From: Limnomonas spitsbergensis
Lineage: Eukaryota > Chlorophyta > Chlorophyceae > Chlamydomonadales
Assembly: GCA_037349105.1 (NCBI GenBank)
Contig: JAYJMM010000104.1
Coordinates: 3,692,001 to 3,756,000, forward strand
Direction of reading: 5' to 3'
DNA: 64,000 nt
The notes beneath the pieces were generated by a model, which saw only the letters and a program-made list of their open reading frames with translations, was not told the origin of the DNA and did not search any database. Shown piece by piece: positions 30,851 through 41,904 of this stretch (position 1 is the first letter of the stretch; the number at the start of each line of letters is the position of its first letter). The position numbers were made by a program, and so were the translations under genes.

Positions 30851-31241
30851 TAATAATGTCATTGACTTGTATACCGTATAGTAATGAGCTGGTGCTTGCA
30901 CCAGCGTCCTGAGTGAACCTACTGCTGTGTATAAGCAAGTTGGAAAGAGGTACTACTTGCTACCCCCTCCACATTGCCGCCTCCTGTTGATTCCTTCTCT
31001 TGAACAAAAAACAAGCACTCAAAAGCCTCATCATCATCACTGCTGGCTCAAGACAGGCCTATATCCTGTGTGTTGTTCTGTTTAAGCCTGCAAAAGCCAC
31101 ATTGATTCCACAGTTTGCTTGACTGAGAGTCATGTGATGGCAAGACCCAGAGCCCCCCCCCCCGTCAAATCGATTTTTGTCTTTGTTTTTCCATGCCTTG
31201 ATGTGCCCTGATTTCTTGTTATCAAATATTGCTCTGCAGCT
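30851..31241. other. Intergenic stretch, nothing recognised
   Basis: No coding frame or repeat family is evident. There is a run of ten or more C near 31155. Confidence 0.3.
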
Positions 31242-31495
31242 GTGCGTTGTGCGCCTCCGCTTCCAGCAGTCACATAGATATCGCACGCATGCTACTGGAA
31301 GCCTCTGAGCATCCGGCCCGGGCTTGTGACAGCAGAGCGACTAGATCAGCGGCCGGGGCAGGCCACGACACCGTCATGCGCACACTGCTGCTGGAGGCCC
31401 CCGAGCACCCGGTCTGTGCGGACAATGATGCGATGTGTGCTGCGGCTTCTAGGGGCCATGATGCTGTCGTCCGAATGCTCCTGGGTGCCCCCCGA
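31242..31495 (+). pseudogene. Ankyrin-repeat-like fragment
   Basis: The frame contains repeated segments with a 31-residue spacing: HIDIARMLLEA, HDTVMRTLLLEA and HDAVVRMLLGA. Between them are EHP and Ala-rich helices, as in ankyrin repeats. An acceptor-like CTGCAG precedes it at 31233-31238. The similarity ends at 31495, followed by a CTTTCCTTCC stretch. It may be an isolated exon or a gene fragment; no neighbouring exon was found. Confidence 0.4.
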
Positions 31496-31499
31496 GTAC

Positions 31500-33770
31500 C
31501 TGGCTCATGCAGACTTTCCTTCCTTTCCTTCCTTTCCTTTTACCGGTGATGCGTTTACCGGGACGCATTACCGGAGCACGTGTTCCCAGTCATTATATCA
31601 AGTGCTATGTTGCCTGAGATGGGACAGACTATTGATACAAGGCTAGATAGAGGCTAGCTGGACCGGAAGGTTAGGGAGACTCACATGGTACTTGGTAGAC
31701 TCCGCCACTGAAGTCCGGGCGCGTTTTGCTTGTTGATGGCATCCGCCGTGCATAGCTTGTTTCCGTTCTATCTTGTTGCATCTGTCATGCTGTCATGCAC
31801 TGCTTGCCGTCATCGGTATTCGGCACAAAGTGGATCCCTATGTAACGCCTAGATACTGGCGCATAATCCCTATCGTTCTTTGTTCTACAAGGTCTCTAGT
31901 AGGTATCTGTCGGTGTATGATGAAAGGGGGATTAATCTCGAGAGGTGGGCAGGAAAAAAATCAGGGACCACATCCCCCCTATTTCTCCAAAACTCGCCTG
32001 TTTGACATGGGTGTTGCACCTAAGGACTTTGGGGAGGGTATCTCGGCTTCAAGAAAAAATGAAGCCGTTTTTTTTTTAAACGTTTTTTTTAGAGACTTGG
32101 CCCCCCCCCTCCTAGTTTGACATGCGTTGACCGGGTACTTAATGTCGACCGTTGACCATGCATAGGGAGTCGTTAGAAAGTGATATCTTCATATCATGCA
32201 GTTTTCTCGGGGCTGAGATGTTATTCGCAAAATAAGCTTTGTGAAATCTACGAAATCCTCATTGTTTGGCTCTCTGTGCCTCAGTCACCGTTGGGCCACA
32301 AAACATTTAAGACCAAACATGGAAAGCTCTCGTCAAGCTCTGTACTTCTAGAGGATGGGGTGTTTTTAGTTGTCTTTTGCCCCCCCCTTCGAATAACCTC
32401 ACAACTTTGCCAAATATTTTGTCTCCCTCTTAATTTTGTAAGTGGTGCTCAACTGAACCGAAACCTAAAAGAGTCTTTTGGATCATGCTTTATGACTGCA
32501 GCTTATCTTCAACACTACGGAATTCATTCCCACGCTGTGGCTGTGTGGCTGTGCATGTGGTTGTTGCTTTTCCTACTTTCCCATGGGGCTCACTGGTTTT
32601 CGCTCTTTGTCTTGACGTACTAAGTGCATGCACCGGTTTACGGGCATATGCCCCATTCATTAAATGTGATACTTTAATGGACTGTAAACATGTCAATCAA
32701 GCATGACTGGCCTTTCATGCGATGGGCAAAAAGTCACCATGGCATGTATGCCCTTTGACTCACTCGATAGGACTCGACCAATGTCCTCAAAATGCCTCTT
32801 CATTTTCCTGGACTGCACTCCACTTGGATTCCTTCGCCCATCACTTGGACTTGATTTGCCCGGTGACCGACCTCTTCCCCTCAGAGGCAAGTCCCAAGGG
32901 AATATTTGCCGTGGGGCATGGCCCACGCCCCATGCATGGCAGTCAATATTTTTGTTACATAGCTCACACAGTTTAGCTGCTCGAAGGGGGCAATCTGTCA
33001 TCAATCTGTCATCAATCGAGACTTTTAAGAGCCCACAGCCAAGGCACCCAGCTGGACACAGTATCCAGACCATCACTGAGAAAGGGCAAGTCGCATGAGT
33101 CCAGGGGCTAGGCTCATGCCCTCTGGAGTGTCTGAAGGAAGACCGGAGCATGATCACAGACTACCGTAGCAGCAGGAAATGAGAATGGACTCTTGACGTG
33201 ATCCAGTAAGCACTCTTCACTTCACTTGGTGGTTCCCTTGGGCTCCTTTTATAAGGTCCGGGCATGGAGAATATGTTGTCTCGTTGAAGTCAGTTATAAG
33301 GACTTCCTGCACCGTTATGATCTGCGGATAAAACATTCCGCTGGGGTAGTTTCATGGCGACCCCTGCGGAACTTGAGCTCACGGGCTAGGGCCGATGGCA
33401 TGCTTGCCAGTTGCCAGGACGCCATCGCTGCTGAATCTGCAGCAGGGCTGTTGCTTCCGATGATGACTAATGTCCTGGAAAGAATGGACCACGCCACTTT
33501 GGCTTGAGGATACGGGCTGCTGCGTATTGCAAGGGCACGGCCTTTCGCGTTGATGAGGAGCGTTACCTGATTATATCTTCACGGTTCTTCGCCGGGCTTC
33601 TTCACGCCTCTTATCCGACCACCCACTCCCGATCATCTTCGTAGTCAGAGAGTTCGTAGTGGTCATCGTAGGGGTCATCATAAGAGGTCTCCCCTCACCA
33701 CCTGACCGTGGTATAAGTACTGCTGTGATTTCTTTCTCTCTTCCTCACAGTAGGCCAGCCTCCTGGAATA
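31500..33770. other. Long intergenic stretch, no supported gene
   Basis: T-runs and C-runs around 31950-32110 and 32380 stand out. A 93-codon plus-strand frame at 33226-33507 has a protein-like composition but no recognisable family. A minus-strand acidic Tyr/Asp-rich reading at about 33600-33690 (YDDPYDDHYELSDYEDDR) could be a C-terminal exon but has no clear acceptor. A short segment near 32625-32700 resembles 19375-19440 and 36555-36620. Confidence 0.3.
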
Positions 33771-33970
33771 AAGGACACCTGAACCCTTACACAAACTTCA
33801 AACCTTATTTCCTAACACAAACCTTACACCTTAAACCCTAAGACAACCCCAAATCATTAACCCTAAGATAAACCTTAACCTTAAACCCTCAGATAAACCT
33901 ATCACACTAAATCTTAAGACAAACCTTGTACCGAAAACCCTAGGACAAACCTTAAAACCTAAACCCATAT
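33770..33970. repeat. Telomere-like tandem array
   Basis: Words such as CCTTAAACCCTAAGACAAA recur in a degenerate array of about 20-25 bp units. The CCCTAA core is the complement of the plant/algal-type telomere repeat. Confidence 0.65.
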
Positions 33971-34246
33971 GGCGATCTCATGAGCAGTTGTGTGGAAAAC
34001 TTGGTGATGTTTTGTTGTAATGTTTACGGATGGTTGTGATGGCTAGTCGTGATGGGTACTTGTGACACACGACAGTTAGTCAGGAAAAGTGTGAACATAC
34101 CTATTTGTCTGATATCAGCAGAATCACTCGAGTAAAGAAGCCAGGAAAATATGTTGCTGATGCAGGAATACGCGCGATGCACTCTGACATCATGACGCAT
34201 GTGATGAGGCCTTGTTACGTGCACTTGTTTATAATGGTGCATACCC

Positions 34247-34345
34247 GCTGGGCCTTGCTGAACAATCGGCCACGTGGGGCTGGTAGGGAGTAACTTAACT
34301 CAAATCCAGCTAACATACACAGCCTGGGCCATGGTGCAGCCATCC
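34247..34345. repeat. Dispersed repeat B, copy 2
   Basis: It matches 19108-19215 over most of its length, including GGCCACGTGGGGCTGGTAGG and GGCCATGGTGCAGCCAT. No LINE tail is attached here. Confidence 0.5.
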
Positions 34346-34494
34346 ATCCTCTTATGTCAGGGTGGCAGGAACATGAGACCTGACGAATTAGACGGGGGGA
34401 GGGAGAGGGTCACTATGTGTACATATCATGAGTACATGTTGTGACAAGAAGTTTTCGCTGCCTCCCTGGCCCCCATCTGATCGCAGGTTGAAGA

Positions 34495-34900
34495 CTACCC
34501 TTCATCATCCTTTCTCCCCTCGGTCAATATGACGGACAGCGACTTTCGGGCCAGGTCCGGCAGCGTCCTGCAGGCGAGGTCATGCTTGTCGAACCGCCAC
34601 GGAGAGGCGCTGTTGGAGGAGCTGCCGGAGGCCGGAGGGAAAAGTTTCATATCCAATGGGATGTGATCCAGCAGCCAGGCAGCCTTCCGCTCATGAGATG
34701 TGTTGCTGGCCAGCTTGCAGGCATCGTCTAATGAATGCATCAATACCGTACTTTGGAAGGCGGAGGGAGCGTCAGCTCATCAGATGTGTTGCTGGCCAGC
34801 TTGCAGGCATCGTCGAACGAGTGCATACTTTTTGGAAGGCGGGGGGGGGCCTCCACCTTATCATTTGCATCGCTGGCCAGCTTGCAGGCATCAGATGCTG
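34495..34900 (-). other. Unassigned minus-strand frame with an 80-bp tandem repeat (DACKLAS)
   Basis: The minus strand reads an open frame of 82 codons ending at 34495. Its first part (DDACKLASNTS) is repeated twice more upstream, at about 34793 and 34880, with a period near 80 bp on the DNA. A related DNA segment occurs near 36487. The protein family is unknown to me. The copies could be another duplicated exon edge. Confidence 0.35.
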
Positions 34901-34964
34901 CCTTGGCTCTGCCTGCCTTGACGCATGACGGACTGTCGCTTTTTTGTGCTCGGGAGCCTTTGTT

Positions 34965-35105
34965 AGGTAGAAGGGGGGGGGGGGGGGCAGAAAGGGGGGG
35001 GCAGAAGGGCAGGGGGGGCAGAATGGGGGGGGGGGGGGGCAGAAGGGCAGGGGGGGTAGAAGGGGGGAGGGGGGGTAGAAGAGGGATCCAGACCAGGGGG
35101 GGAGC
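34965..35105. repeat. G-run array, possible quadruplex-forming sequence
   Basis: Runs of seven to twelve G alternate with CAGAAGG and TAGAAGG. The array is uninterrupted over about 140 bp on the plus strand. Four or more long G tracts close together are compatible with G-quadruplex formation. Confidence 0.7.
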
Positions 35106-36909
35106 AGCCCGCCCTGAGGCTATGGGCAACTTTTAACCTTTTTGCATGGCATCCGTTCCCATGGCGTCTTTTTTCTACAGAGAAGCAAGTGGTTGAAACT
35201 CGAGATGTACTTAAGAGATGAAACATTTGGTCAAAAATGTGTGCAGGCGGTGTCCAAATTTGATGTTTAGGTCTGGGGGTAACGCAATCGCGATACCAAA
35301 GTGGTGTGAGAGGGTCTGCCTTAAGTGCGTTGCTGTTCAAGGTTGTGCAGAGGTGTTGTGTGGTTTTGATGCTCCTAGATAGAGTAGAGGACGAGTGTTG
35401 AGGTGTTGAGGTTGTTTAGAGTGGGGCGTGCGTGTGAGTCCATGCATTGCATTAGTTTTGTGTCAAGAACGCCCCAGCCGGAAAACATGTCAGCTGTTGA
35501 TTAGTATTGATTTGGGTGGTCAGCGCTGCCTGTTGGCTGTGGATCTGTGAATATATGGTCTCCAAGGTCTGAGCGTGGGGACGTGCGTGAATGGGTCGGG
35601 CCTTGTTTTGCCAGCGAGGCCCTCCAATGAGCCCAAGCATGGCCCAAACTGAGTTTGATTTTGCGCCATGTGTCATTAAGTTTGTATCACGATTATAAAG
35701 GTATTTAAATTTGTAAATCATTACCTGTCTTGGTCTTTTCACCCCGCCAGACTTGACATGACCAGTACCGGTGTAAATGTATATTTGTATTTATCGTTTT
35801 TCTTTTTGGTGCTATTGTAAACCAATTTTATGTGCTGAGGCACTAACCAATGTACAAACCGATAAGAAATTAGGGTCTCGGTTTTATCATGTTTGTATAC
35901 GAAAATGCTATATCTCAAGTTCTGAATGCACCCTTCAGATTTCCTACCTCACGTTTATTATGGGGACACACCACCGCTGTGGGATTGGAGGGATGCATGA
36001 TTGTCTCGTTGCGTTTGTGGAAAGTTGGTCTGCTGATGCTCGAATCTCTGTACTTTCTTTGGCTCGTATTTGTGAGGGCTCGCAGCGAAGTTGAAGTTCT
36101 GTCGAACGAGGGTCTTTACTTTCAGTTTTCTGTTACTGTACTTTTTGACTTCCAAGCTGGTTATTGATGTGCATCTTTTTATGGGTGTGGTTTCCTGGGT
36201 GAACGGGATACGAGTTTGGGCTGACCCATTAGTTACATACGGCCAGTCATGAACTTCACGTACTGCAGTTGGTACTACTAGACATGCATGGACGCCATGT
36301 TGGATGACCTTCGTCCCAGAATCATGAAAGTGTTGTAATCTCGCATTGCCATGCACTGGGGGCAAATCACAACGTGTAAAGGTGTTGACAGGCCCCGGTT
36401 TTGTTTAAGGACAGTGGGTAAGGGAGGCGCTTTTCATTGTTGAGCCTGACCTTGTATGAACTGAGGTCTTAGGATTTGCCGCTGCTGCTGGCTAGCCTGC
36501 AAGAATCGTCGGGTGAATTCACTGTTTCAAGAGCGCACTTTGACGATGCAGACTTGCCTTTATTCAGATAATGCACAAGTCAAATGTGATGCCCCGCTGG
36601 ACTGTAAAAACGTCACAAACTTCACATGCAAAGAAACTGAGTGCACTGTCATAGTGCACAAGGTACCTTCATACACTTGCATGTACGGAACTTGCATGTA
36701 CGTCACTGCTCAGCCAGCTGGAATGTGATGGGGTGGGCGGCGGGGCGCTCACACTTGGTAATGAAACACAATATTGAGTAACGTGAATACCATGGATTTT
36801 TTTCTATGTGAGCGCCATGCATTAAGTCATAAGCGGGGCATCTTAACCTCGCTAATTCTCTACCTCTTGGAGCGCAATTTGGGCCCCAGACGGTACCCAA
36901 ATTGACCTC
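35106..36909. other. AT-richer intergenic stretch, no supported gene
   Basis: No frame has a recognisable product. A 71-codon Cys-rich plus-strand frame at 36513-36728 overlaps a short dispersed segment also seen near 19.4 and 32.65 kb, so it is probably repeat-derived. A 9-bp inverted repeat (CAATTTGGG / CCCAAATTG) lies at 36872-36901, next to the mitochondrial insertion. Confidence 0.3.
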
Positions 36910-37111
36910 AGAATAAGCAACAATGTTTTTAAGATCAATTTGGCGTATAGTACTAAGAGTTGAAAATAAGAAAGAAGCCAAGACACAACATACTAATGGA
37001 AAAATTGATGCTGTAAAAGTGGGCAGAATAGGTATCATAAAACGAATAAAACATATACCTCCTAGTTTCAATAACACCCCGTTAATAATACACTACCTGC
37101 TGGGTGCGCAC
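36910..37111 (-). pseudogene. nad4: Nuclear insertion of mitochondrial DNA: fragment of nad4
   Basis: The minus strand codes HPAGSVLLTG, then after a one-base loss in a G-run VLLKLGG, FIRFMIPILP and STIRQIDLKNIVAYS. This is the core of NADH dehydrogenase subunit 4, the proton-pumping subunit coded by mitochondrial genomes. Homology breaks off on both sides. The segment is clearly AT-rich against its surroundings. A frameshift and missing ends make it non-functional. It is not a host gene exon; no splice sites flank it. Confidence 0.85.
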
Positions 37112-37284
37112 TAGCCTGTTCATTTATGTTAATTTATTCAATTATTATATATTTTACAGTTTTTTTAAGTTTAATAAAATATATTTAAAAAATAAACAAA
37201 TAGATAGACCTACACACGCAGTTTCTCATCTCATGCATGTCAAAATTGCAAGAAGGGTGACCACTGGAAAAAACAATAACTCAC
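37112..37284. other. Very AT-rich stretch beside the nad4 fragment
   Basis: It contains almost only A and T over about 100 bp (for example TTTAATAAAATATATTTAAA). It may be further organelle-derived non-coding DNA, but nothing proves this. Confidence 0.35.
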
Positions 37285-37363
37285 CAGTTTTCCTAGCAGC
37301 CGTGTTATTGTGCGCCTTCTCCTCGAGCAGCTGGATAATGAGCTGTTGAGCTTGGGCGGTGGT
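37285..37363 (-). other. Orphan exon candidate, Gln-rich helix
   Basis: A 79-bp minus-strand segment lies between an acceptor-like CCAG and a good donor GTGAGT. It reads AQAQQLIIQLLEEKAHNNTA, which is likely helical. It lies downstream of the YqeY stop, so it would belong to another gene. No partner exon was found. Confidence 0.3.
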
Positions 37364-38165
37364 CTGGCTTAACACATGTACGGGAACCTAATATTAATCA
37401 AGAACGAAAATTGCTGCACCGACATCGCTGATATCTCCTGTGCAGATCATTACTAGTCAATGGCCTCTATCTGGGCCCTATTTAAAAAGGCTTGGGCTTG
37501 CTTCTGTTCGATATGGTAGAGAGAAAAATAAACTCGCGGACAGAGGGATTTTTATGTTGCTTGTACGATCTGCATCCTATATATTACATCCATGTATTAT
37601 GCTTTAATCAGGATCTCTATTATAACTCATGTTCGTATTTTCGAGAATGACTTTTCGACTTCCTGTTAGGAGTCTTGCATTCTTCAGGTTTCTGAGCATC
37701 TCAGTCCAACTTATCAGCTGTGCTTGCACTGGCAACGTTTTCTCTCCATTCGACCATTTGGCTTTGATTTGGGGCGTCTGATTTTCGTACTATTTTGTCC
37801 GCGGTCGTTATGAAGACAACCAGGGGTGTTGTTTCCTGTCAAACAATCTCCGCAATTCCAGATTTTTGATTTAGTAATCAAAATAAGTTCCAAGCAAAAA
37901 GAGGCAGTGTAAATGGAGTCCTAGCTGACAAGCAAGCAGCCACATAAATAAGCCACCCTCCCAAAAGAGCTCCCATCCTATCTGGGCTGCTTTGGACCGA
38001 CTGCATGTGGGACACCCTATGCAAGGTAGCTTAATACGGCATGATACGGCACAGGTTTTGCCGGGTTGCACTACCAAGGTGGCATGATCCGGCACAATAC
38101 GGCTTGATGTGGCAGCACAGGTTTACCCGGATGATGCTTCCATGACCCTACGCAATCTAGGCTCA
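37364..38165. other. Intergenic stretch downstream of the YqeY-like gene
   Basis: Nothing recognised beyond short repeats of GGCATGATACGGCACA type at 38035-38110. A related phrase also occurs near 40280-40340, within an intron of the YqeY-like gene. Confidence 0.3.
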
Positions 38166-41100
38166 TCATTTCAGCTTCGCCTTAATCATCTCGGATATAG
38201 TCTTGCTGTCTCCCAGTGCACCCACGCGCAGCTGCACCTGCAGATGCAAAAGAGTATAACGTTAGTATCCTGCAGATGCAAAAGAGTGACCACGAGGATC
38301 AGCAGTCCGCAATTTCCTTCACGATGCTTCTGGTGGATGCAGCTGAAAGACTTTTGGTCTGGAAAAGACTGAGAAGGACACAGTAAAAAGTCCAATTAAT
38401 CTGTGTTGCCTTAAATCTGATTATCTACACTGACCGGTCAGCACCATAAGCTCATAACAAGCATGCGCTCAATTCAATCAAAGCAATGGAGGGCACATGT
38501 CAAATGGATGGTAAACTCTCGCCTCTTTCAAAAATGGCTACTAGCTGCACCCATTCGCCTAGTTTATCAAAGCCAAGAGAGGCAGCGACCGGACCAGTGG
38601 CCAGCTCACCCCTTTCATAACAGCGCCCATTTGCTTGATGCTGGTTGCGCCGGCCTCAGCCATCACTTCGTCAACAACAACCTGCAGGCCAAGGAGATTG
38701 ATTCAGATGGCCTGAATGGGCATAGCCAGGAGGCGGCTTGGCCACAAAACTCTATCCTGCCCATTCAGGAACAGAAATGTAGGAACATTCAGGAACATGT
38801 TTCTACATGTCATTCTTAAGCCAGGTTCCACCCACTGCCCCCCTGTTGCCAGGTCAAACCGACGCACCTGCAGCTCCTCGCGCGTCATCATCGTCGGCAT
38901 GTAAGAGCTGTAGACATCCAGCTCCTCCTGCTCCTGCACTCAAAGAGGCATCGCGCGCAGGTTGTTTAGGGTTTAGGGTTTAGGGTCTAGGGTCTAGGGT
39001 AGAAATCCAGCTCCTCCTGCTCCTGCACTCAATGAGGCATCGCGCACGGCATGAGCTAGCACCATCTCAAATGGTGCGGTGTGTCCACCCGGCTGCCCAA
39101 ATTCTGATCAACTACAGCCTCCTCGAGCCAGAACCCCTCCACTGAAAACCATCACCAGTTCACACCGAAACCTGGATCAATCCTGAGCGTCCATGAGCTC
39201 ACTGCCAAAAGAGAGCCCATCAGGGTGCTTGTGTTCAGCTACCTGTCACCAACTGACACCTGAAGGTCATCCTCCCTCTTGACTCAACTCATTACAGTCT
39301 TCTACCTATTCCCAACCGATTCCTCGATGAGCTCCTCCCTCTGTACGCGTCAATTCCTAACATTCGTCCATCTGTCACAAACTGATTCATGAAGTCATAT
39401 CCTCCCTCTGTCTCCATTCGTTACTTTCGTCTATCAGCCAACACCTGATTCCAGGAGTAAGTACTCTCCCTCTGTCTCAACGTACCTTCCCGACAAGGTC
39501 TTCCCTCCCGCCCTGTCTGTACGACTCGATACTGTCCTGCCGCTGCTTTTGAAGCTTTTGGATGACCTGCGCGGCCATGGTTGGTGCAAAAATGCCGGAC
39601 CATGAGTATAAGCTCAACCTCAGGTATCTTAGAATCACATTCCCTAGGTCAAATGAAGAATACCTGTAAATTGAGCATACATCAATACATCATACCTACA
39701 TAAATGTAACATACATACCAGTATGTTCCGAAAGTATAATCTACCAATATTTACAAAAAATAAACGTAAGCATTTTGATGTCAGCAGCATGGCGTAAGCC
39801 CTGGCGAAAGTATGCATTACTATGCAGTTTCTGCTGACCAAGCGGAACAAATGGAGTCTTCCGCCTCTATGCGTCAAAACTCTCATCCATTTCAGGGCAA
39901 GTGAATCCCAAGGGTGGCGCAATTGCAAGGACCGACAGTGAGCAGACTGCTGATAATTTAGGCAGGCAGTGCAACCAAGTGCCACCCACGCGGCAGCGTT
40001 ATTATTCGGTTGCACAACACCATCTTCGGGGGGGGGGGATGCACAACAGGGGGGTTGCACAACACCATCTTCGTGGGGCTGCCGGGTGTCCACCACCACT
40101 GGGCCAATGGGGGCAAAACCGTGACCGGCCTACGCCCCAAGTGAGCCAAGCAACAGTGTGCACTGCACTGACCCCCCTCGGATGCAGGCCAGGACATGGC
40201 TCAAACACACGACAAACAACAGTGACCGATTCAGCAGTCCACAGTCGTACTTCTCCCACCATGCAAGTTCCCAGTAGCATGATACGGCATAATACAGCAC
40301 ATCCTTAGCCGGATAGCACTACCAAGCAAGGTAGCACAATATAGCAGGTACGGAGCTGATTTATCCAGATTGTACTCCCATGTTGCCATGCGCACCTTAA
40401 TGACATCATCGTCTGAGATGACCTGGGCAGTCTCACGCAATTCAATCTCCTTCTGCAAAGACAAATCGGGGGCCGACACATGAGTCGGTGCCATGACAAG
40501 GCTTGGCGAGTGTCGGGTCTCGGGAGAGCCTCGCTCGTGAAGCGAGCCATACAAAGAAAAACAGGATAGGGTGCACACCGGCATGCCTCCCCTCTGCTGT
40601 TGCCCCCTTCCCCCTCTCAGCTATCTCACTGGCCTGCCTCCCCTCTTCTGTTGCCCCAGTTTAGGGTTTTGGGTTTAAGGATTACGGTTTAGGACCTTCC
40701 CCATCTCTCAGCTAGCTCACCGTTTTAATGGCAGCCTGCAGGAAGCGGATCGTATCCAGTCGCGACTGCAAGGCACAAGATGCAGGCAAAGTTATTATTA
40801 CGGTGCAACAGCATCAGCAAAGAACTCTCTTCTCTCAGCTACAGGTCACACCAACGTGGAGCTACAGCCTAGGTCTGTGCCTAGCGTGTCTGGAGCAGCA
40901 GCTGCGCCTTGCATGTTGGCTGACCTTAAAGCATGGTGAAGCTTCCACCAGGTTCTTGGCTTTCATGGCCTATTTCGTTGGGCGGGGCTAACGCTGGGCC
41001 GATAGGGACAGAACCTTGACCGCGCTACGGCTGGTGGCCCAGGCAGCAAGGCTTGCTGGACCAGGCCACCAAAGCTGAAAGCCGTCGTAAAGTTTAACTG

Positions 41101-41904
41101 TAGCTGAAGAGTTTACCTCACAGATTGGTCTCTCAATGATGGCTCAAATGCCTCCAGAGAAAAAATAAATAAAGCGGTGACAAAAGCCCCCCCCAAATAG
41201 TTAAAACACTTTGACCCTGCATCGTCTGAAACAGGTTTGAAATAGACATTGACGAAGCATTACATCCAGTGCTGCGCCGATTACGTCCTTAGGGTAGCTG
41301 AATTGCGTAGCTGAGTCTCAGTCACCGTAATTTCAAGGCAAGTTCAGCTACTTTTACCTGCAAGGCACCGTGATTACTTGCGCAATTTCTGAATTACAGT
41401 GAAACTGCACAGCCCTGATTGCATCGCCCACCTGGTTCTTGGCTTTCATGGCTTCCTTCATGTCCACCTTCAGCCGCCCGGATACATCGTTGCCTTAGGT
41501 AAAAGAAACAGGCTTCCATTGTGAAACGGCTGGTTAGATGGAACAGGTCAAACAAATGCTTCTGTCTGTTGCACGCACGAAGAGCCTCATATTTCAGTGC
41601 TTTGTGGGATAATTCAAAATTATTAATTTGCCTGTGACTTTGAAGACTAAATCAGCAACATAACAAAACCCACGTAAATGAGCACCTGGCGATGTACCCA
41701 GACAGAGGCTGTCTAGCTAAGATACTTAATTTACGCAAGGGTTCATCTAGGTATTAAAATGCATGCTCTTAGAAAGGTACAATAAGTTGCTGCTATTGTT
41801 TGAAGCCTCACGGCAGCACGAGCAGAGCCCACCCGGGGAGCCCACCCAGGCGTCCAGGACGTACCAGAAGCCCGCACTGTCAGGCTACGTTGCACACGCA
41901 CTGA
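38166..41904 (-). CDS. YqeY/GatB-like protein, probably organellar; eight recognised exons, first exon not found
   Basis: Exons in order: 41904-41865, 41493-41432, 40765-40721, 40452-40396, 39566-39486, 38933-38868, 38681-38610, 38237-38166. They sum to 495 bp in phase, 164 codons plus TGA. Family blocks appear in order: RLKVDMKEAMKAKNQ, RLDTIRFLQAAIK, KEIELRE, QKQRQDSIESYRQGGREDL, EELDVYSSYMPTMMTREEL, DEVMAEAGATSIKQMGAVMK and the end SKTISEMIKAKLK. YqeY proteins share a fold with the tail of the GatB amidotransferase subunit and are thought to act around aminoacyl-tRNA; the exact role is unsettled. The first recognised exon (VQRSLTVRAS) looks like the end of a transit peptide, so the true start is upstream, between about 42 and 44.9 kb. 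The acceptor of the second exon is TAAG and less certain. Confidence 0.85.
38934..39050 (-). repeat. Duplicated acceptor junction of the YqeY exon 38868-38933 with telomere-like spacer
   Basis: The exon start with its TGCAG acceptor (around 38908-38951) recurs at about 39003-39047, with ATCCAGCTCCTCCTGCTCCT in both. TTTAGGG units fill the space between. Confidence 0.8.
39235..39485. repeat. Degenerate tandem repeat of about 75-80 bp beside the donor of YqeY exon 39486-39566
   Basis: Phrases such as CCTCCCTCTGT, CCATCTGTCAC and CAACTGATTC or similar recur three to four times in the intron up to the exon edge. Confidence 0.5.

Noticed and set aside
33600..33690. Acidic Tyr/Asp-rich C-terminal exon on the minus strand
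   Set aside because: The composition is protein-like, but no convincing acceptor or upstream exon was found. It is mentioned only in the description of that stretch.
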